NCBI GenBank assembly: GCA_963693305.1
Contig: OY855905.1
Location: forward strand, 22,900,937-22,964,936
Source of the DNA: Meandrina meandrites
Lineage: Eukaryota; Cnidaria; Anthozoa; Scleractinia; Meandrinidae
Direction: 5' to 3'
Length of the DNA stretch: 64,000 nt
Shown here: positions 59,126-64,000 of the stretch, one piece after another
How positions within the stretch are numbered: the first letter of the stretch is position 1
How the letters are laid out: each line of letters starts with the position of its first letter
Translations under genes and position numbers: made by a program
Notes under the pieces: generated by a model
The model's database searches: none
Told to the model about the DNA's origin: nothing
The model's input: only the letters and a program-made list of their open reading frames with translations

Positions 59126-60403
59126 TGACTAGCGAGATTATTCAAATTCAGGCGTGTGTTTGGTTATCTCGCTTGGGAGTAGCTTTCTGTATATAATAAA
59201 TAAACACATGTGCAGATGAATCTGTCCAGTTTAGCAGCAAGCGCTGAAGAATTTTGGATTCCTGTGGAGTCGAACCGATCTTACGGTAATTGGGGAGGAG
59301 GGTTGGTCTACGCCCGTTTATCTGCGCTTGTACGATTGTTTTTCCCTCCCTCCCCCTCCCCTCATTTTGCACTCATCTTGGTCCAGTCCTACGCCTCTGC
59401 GCCTGCGGACTCGCATGTCCCGTAACTCAACTCTCGAGTCCTCAGGCCTTTGTTAAGCGAGCGCCCACTGGGAATAGATTACTATTGGCATTTCGCTATA
59501 AGGTGATAAAATATTTATGGAACTTAGTGAGCTAACTATTAGGGGTTTTCCATACCATTCCAAAAGAACAACAAATAGTCCTCTTCTCGTCAGGACCCCA
59601 GAAGGACTACCTGGTTAATAGGTGTGAGGGGGTAAGGGTGGGTTTGGGGTTAACCCTAACCTAACCCTGTAAGGTTCTTACTCGCGGGTTTTTACTGTAT
59701 AGCAGCTACAGAGAAACTAAAAACAAAGTGAGGAATGTGCAGTATTTTCAATTTGCTTTCTTTACAAATATCCTGCTATAAATTTGTAATAGAGGGAACT
59801 CAATCATTGTTTTATATCTTGTACACAACAGTCCCATTCTGTGAGCAGATCGTATGTACTTATATTGTCCCAAAGAGAAATCTAAGCTAAACAACCTGCG
59901 TGAATTCCTAACTCAGTAGTGTACTCTGCGACATTTATGTGTAATGCAATCTACCTTTGAAGCTATTATAGGAATATAACAAAGCACGCAAAATTTGTGC
60001 ATATTATCATTTTCTTCTCTTAGTTCGAAAGTAGCAATCAAATTAATAAATTCTGTCTAAAATAATTCTGTCTATAAAATGAATACAGATCAATTTTATG
60101 GCAGAATAATACAATTATCACCGAAAACATGTACTTTGCCAGTACTCGGAGAGGAAATATAAGGAATTATATGGCAAATACAAGGGCTTCCTGCTCCTAA
60201 ACAAATACGTTGACCCCCCCATTCCCAATTTCAAAAGTTAACTTCCCTTAAGGTAAACAACCAACTGGCAAAGTTTCGTTGGAAATCTATGAGCAGTTCT
60301 ATTTCAAGGGAATCACCTTAAATGCATGTCATTGAACAGCATGTTTAATAGGTAAAATCACTAATCTCATATCATAAGGTAACTAGGGCTTTATTGACTA
60401 CTG

Positions 60404-60642
60404 TTATTTATTCCAGTACAGAGCATGGTGGAGACAAATTATGCTCTCACTATCATCTGCATCACAGTAAAATATCTGTTCTTTAACAGAGGTTTTTGAA
60501 TATTGCTGGCCTTCAACTGTACATGTTGTACTACTCTCCCATTGTGCGGTTGCACATCTGAAAGTAAATAAAAACCTTTTCTTAGTACTAACAACAATTT
60601 AAAGTTTGCATTAACCCCTTACCTATTACCCCATAACTGGAC
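60404..60642 (-). other. Candidate last two exons of an unassigned gene
   Basis: Minus strand: micro-exon 60642-60623 (20 nt, acceptor TCTCTTTCCAG, donor GTAAGG) and terminal exon 60557-60404 (acceptor TTATTTACTTTCAG, stop TAA) join in phase. They give VQLWGNRCATAQWESS, then TTCTVEGQQYSKTSVKEQ, then IFYCDADDSESIICLHHA and LYWNK. It is Cys-rich and of non-repeat composition; no domain is recognised. Upstream exons were not found. It sits inside the second long-TIR element. Could be chance. Confidence 0.25.
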
Positions 60643-61324
60643 CTGGAAAGAGAAAATATGTAAGCATTCAACGACCTTGGTGACCACACTGTATGAGCAG
60701 AATAAATGATAAAAACATCTCCAAAAACCTCACTCATAAACACTGTTACCTTCACATTCCATCCTTTACATTATGACATCATCTATATAAACATTCTTAC
60801 CCCCTGAATCATTTATCATTGCCATTAGCACTTTAAAATAATACTGAACTTTTTAAAAAAAAGCAACTCCTCTTAAAATGATATACTGGTCCTCTTAAAG
60901 TTCCATCATCCAGAAAAGAAATGCTATCAGTTACCATCAGTAAATTTAGTCAGAAGCGAATCACCTTTTCTAGGTGATATGCTTCTGATTTATTAGTTCA
61001 ATGTCCAACAACAAAAAGTATGAACATTCATCACATCGCCTGCAAATGAATTGTTATCTGTATAAATCAGAGAAAATATCCAGCCCATAACACTATCTTT
61101 CCCATACTGAAAATATGAAATCCCTCTCAAGTCAAGAAACTAGTATAAAGGACAGACCATGAAGCAATTGTAGTTCGAACAGATCGGTAGAGCTGAGGCT
61201 TACTAGAAGAAAATGTGATCTATCAGCTGTATGTAAGCTTATAATCGAACTTTTAGCATTGTGTTCAGGGTTTTACTACTTTTGGACCTACCATTTTCTT
61301 TCAGAGATAATAGGATGAATGTTA

Positions 61325-61523
61325 GCCTGGGTGGCCAGCATTCAAAGGGAAAGGAGAAGGGGAGTTCGAGCGTGATGTGCGAGGTGCGAGGAGAGAGTGT
61401 GATCGGAGAAGGGGGAAGGGGAAGGGAAACCTCTATTCCCCCTTCTTCGCGCTCTCTCCTCGCACCTCGCGCATCGCGTTTGAACTCCCTTCCTTCTTCC
61501 CCTTTGAACGCCAGCCACGCAGG
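61325..61523. mobile_element. Hairpin MITE with GCCTGGGTGGCCAGC-type termini
   Basis: The left arm from 61325 (CCAGCATTCAAAGGGAAAGG, then GGGAGTTC, GCGAGGTGCGAGGAGAGAG) is inverted from 61523 inward. Arms are about 75 nt, purine-rich on the left and pyrimidine-rich on the right. Confidence 0.8.
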
Positions 61524-61894
61524 ATACATGATTGCAAGATGTCTACGATAAGATGGTGGTGGTAGAGTTTCTGACGAGATAACAGTTTTATGTGGAATTC
61601 ATAATTTGTGTGTATCCAAATGGCACTGAACAGTGCTTTTAATTTCTTATGCAGTTATGCGTATCAGTTTGCAACCAAACATTGAGAATGGTATATTCAG
61701 ATTTGGGATCTGGACCAAAAATATTTATTAGGCTGGGATTTGGTACCCCCTTCATGACTCACAGCAAAGGGTGAAATAAAAAAAAGAAACAATGTCATTT
61801 GCAATTATAATAATAAAAGTTTTGAAACATGGAACATTCAAAACCCCTTGTGTTATTACGGAAGACTGCAATACATACATGTATAGAGGTTTGT

Positions 61895-61914
61895 CCCCCC
61901 CCCCCCCCCCCCCC
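61895..61914. repeat. Poly-C tract (20 nt)
   Basis: C homopolymer inside the second long-TIR element. Confidence 0.9.
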
Positions 61915-62304
61915 TACAAGAAGAACAACCATAGAAAAATGATGTCATCATATATTGTTATCACATCAAAAAATATGCCTTTGTATATTACCAACTAGCT
62001 GATTTAGGTTCTTTGGTTGACTACCTAGATGATTTAGGGTAATCAAAGCACCTTTGTGTGAAAAAAATAATACCTCTACATTTCGTGGGTTCTTTTCACT
62101 GTTCTTTTGAATAAATAAATCCTGAGCCCCCAACCCCCAACCAACTTTTAATACGCTTGGGGTGCAGCTAAAAAAATTGAATTACCCAATGACTGATTTT
62201 CAATGAATTGTATTTCTTCACAATAATGCCAATAACAAGATAAAACAATACAGCACGTGGGCAAAGCTACCTGTTTTACAGTCAATAAGAGACTTGAATG
62301 CACT

Positions 62305-62890
62305 GATCATTTTTTCTGTTACTTGCTCGGAATTAATTTCAGTTTAACGTTTTTTCTATAGAAATAGCCTATTATTGAGCCAAATTTCAAGGTTCTATGC
62401 TTAATCGATGTCGAGAAAAGATAATTTTACTGTGCGAACAACCAAAATTTTCGAACACAATTTCCCACTCGAGGAAATTAATGTAAGAGACTATAATGGA
62501 GTGATCATGTTTTCTGTAACCTCATCGGAATTGAAATAAATGGCACTTTCTTTCTATAGAACTAGCCTATTACAGAGCCAAATTTCATGTTTTCATGCTT
62601 GATCGATTTTGCAAAAAAGCGATGTTTCTGTGCGAACAACCAAAATTTTCCATCGCAATTTCCCATTCGAGGAAATCAATGTAAGACACTAAAACGGACT
62701 GATCATTTTTTCTGTAACATTCTCGAAATTAAGTTCAATGTCACTTTCTTTCTATAGATGTAGCCAATTATTGAGCCAAATTTCAAGTTTCCATGTGAAA
62801 TCTACTTCGAGAAAAAGCGATTTTCCTGTGCAAACAACCAAAATTTTCCGACACAAATTCCCACTTACGGAATATGGCCAAAACTCTTCA
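62305..62890. repeat. Three subterminal ~195-bp tandem repeats
   Basis: Units start near GATCATTTTTTCTGT (62307, 62502, 62701) and share TTTCTATAGA, CCTATTA.TGAGCCAAATTTCA, GTGCGAACAACCAAAATTTTC and TTTCCCA.TCGAGGAAAT. The left end of the element (about 56875-57055) holds one inverted copy. Confidence 0.85.
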
Positions 62891-63015
62891 AACCTCCTCT
62901 ACGAAGTTATTTTAACCTACAGTTATAAGTCACTCACCCCTTTCGAAAAAGAAATCGTAGAAAATCTTTCCTGACCAAACACAAAACACTTGGAAGGTAC
63001 ACGAGAGGAGAAAAT

Positions 63016-63296
63016 CAATGTAATTTATCAATGTAATTAATCAATGTAAATCAATGTAATTTATTATCTTAGATAGTGCAGGTCCACATCAGGACTTAAC
63101 GTCTTGCCAATTGATCTGTAACCTGCTTTATCAAATAAATCATGTATGTATGTATGTATGTATGTATGTATGTATGTATGTATGTATGTATGTATGTATG
63201 TATGTATGTATGTATGTATGTATGTATGTATGTATGTATGTATGTATGTATGTATGTATGTATGTATGTATGTATGTATGTATGTATGTATGTATG

Positions 63297-63327
<31 letters not shown>

Positions 63328-63329
63328 CT
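63016..63329 (+). mobile_element. Insertion with (TATG)n tail, probably a LINE 3' end
   Basis: This segment breaks the inverted homology between 56.7 and 63.4 kb. It has no counterpart in the left terminus. It ends AAATAAATCATG followed by about 46 TATG units (63142-63326), the kind of microsatellite tail left by some non-LTR retrotransposons. Confidence 0.6.
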
Positions 63330-63456
63330 TGAAAAGTTGTTGTTTTGCGAAGGCAAGGGCGCCATTTTCGAAATCACTTGAAAGCTTCGCGCTCCTTTGT
63401 TCGTGACGTCACTTTGGCGACGCGCATACACCCAGCGAAAGTTACTGAGAATCTAA

Positions 63457-64000
63457 CAAGTTTACCCCTCCCTCGTGGATTTCTTCGAGAGCCAAAATAT
63501 ATTCGTTTTCTGCCAATATACGTCCACATCTTGGCATTACAACTCCCTTTGTTTACGTTTGTCCTCCAGATCTGGAAGCTTACACGATTTGTGAACCAAT
63601 CTGACGTGCATGTTTTGCTTTCAAACAGCGCTATTGCTTTATCGCAGTTTTTCCGTTGAGCTATTTTTTCTTCAAAGGAGCCTTTAGATCACCCATAAAA
63701 GCGTTGATCCACTTGACTTAGCCTGCGAATACAGCCGCCTCTCATTCGCTCCCGCTACTACGTGCGAAACGCGAAGAGAGACGTCTGCGATTCAGGGTCA
63801 AAAATTCCATACTGATGACGTTGACCTCTAATTAGATTTCCGGAATATAACAAAAACACACGCAGTTGGTCTCGCATAATTAATGTCATCATTTTCAGTT
63901 GCCCATTGCTAGCTCACTGCTCGAAGAATAGATTCATTGAATAATATTATTGATTGAACACAAACACTTTCAAGGCAGTCAAGGACGCATACACAGCGGA
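63457..64000. other. Right edge, no gene recognised
   Basis: No convincing coding sequence. TTAGCCTGCGAATACAGCCG at about 63719 begins a sequence I recognise as resembling common coral interspersed repeats. Confidence 0.4.

Larger units (their letters stand above)
56609..63456. mobile_element. Second long-TIR element, 6.8 kb, next to the foldback element
   Basis: The left terminus 56609-56740 (CGCTGGGTGTATGCGCGTCG, GTGACGTCACGAACAAA, AAAATGGCGCCCTTGCC) is inverted at 63330-63456. Farther in, 56741-57060 is inverted at about 62695-63010 (GATTTTCTCCTCTC, GAAAGATT.TCTACGAT, AGAAAAAATGATCAGTCC). The right terminus is interrupted by 63016-63329, a short insertion with a (TATG)n tail. Total terminal homology is about 450 bp. 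No transposase was recognised inside. Confidence 0.75.

Noticed and set aside
59645..59668. Telomere-like AACCCTAACCTAACCCT
   Set aside because: Only about three imperfect units; not enough for an interstitial telomeric array.
63111..63431. MYVC and YIHT repeat open frames
   Set aside because: Six-frame reading of the (TATG)n microsatellite.

Overview
The window is nuclear DNA from an intron-rich animal. The gene set is metazoan: adducin, AUP1, PSTK, a V-ATPase e subunit, a rhomboid protease and an SLC49A3-like transporter. Compact genes mixed with many short inverted-repeat elements suggest a cnidarian, probably an anthozoan or stony coral. That placement is inference, because no species marker is visible.

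Genic half (1-46.6 kb). Six genes were rebuilt by hand from splice sites, with reading phase checked across every junction. They are: an adducin first exon (-, 236-694, continuing off the left edge); AUP1 (+, 1903-15112, 15 exons, 410 aa); PSTK, the L-seryl-tRNA(Sec) kinase (-, 24212-17479, 6 exons, 452 aa); ATP6V0E, V-ATPase subunit e (+, 24324-28971, 3 exons, 90 aa); a rhomboid-family intramembrane protease (-, 34615-31793, 2 exons, 298 aa); and an SLC49A3/MFSD7-like major-facilitator transporter (-, 46608-39442, 9 exons, 507 aa). Adducin/AUP1 and PSTK/ATP6V0E are head-to-head pairs. The second pair is only 111 bp apart and has a CLEAR-like CACGTG site between the start codons. AUP1/PSTK and ATP6V0E/rhomboid converge. 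No shared pathway is evident beyond the promoter sharing.

Introns and spacers hold many non-autonomous DNA elements. Several have readable termini: a hAT-like MITE with an 8-bp target duplication, a TTAA-flanked piggyBac-like MITE, a Tigger/pogo-like MITE and a TA-flanked element. There are also LINE 3' ends, a tRNA-derived sequence, a 216-bp tandem duplication, and a 2.9-kb array of 42-bp units (35.1-38.0 kb) that is open on both strands.

Repeat half (46.6-64 kb). No recognisable host gene was found here. In order: an AT-rich inverted-repeat element (46.83-48.50 kb) carrying a decayed Penelope-like GIY-YIG fragment with a hammerhead-like motif; a 7.2-kb foldback-type element (49.37-56.57 kb) whose inverted termini are long arrays of 9-bp units; and, almost abutting it, a second element with long inverted termini (about 56.61-63.46 kb) carrying subterminal 195-bp repeats, a LINE fragment, a (TATG)n insertion and unassigned exon-like sequence. 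This pair is the most unusual feature of the window.
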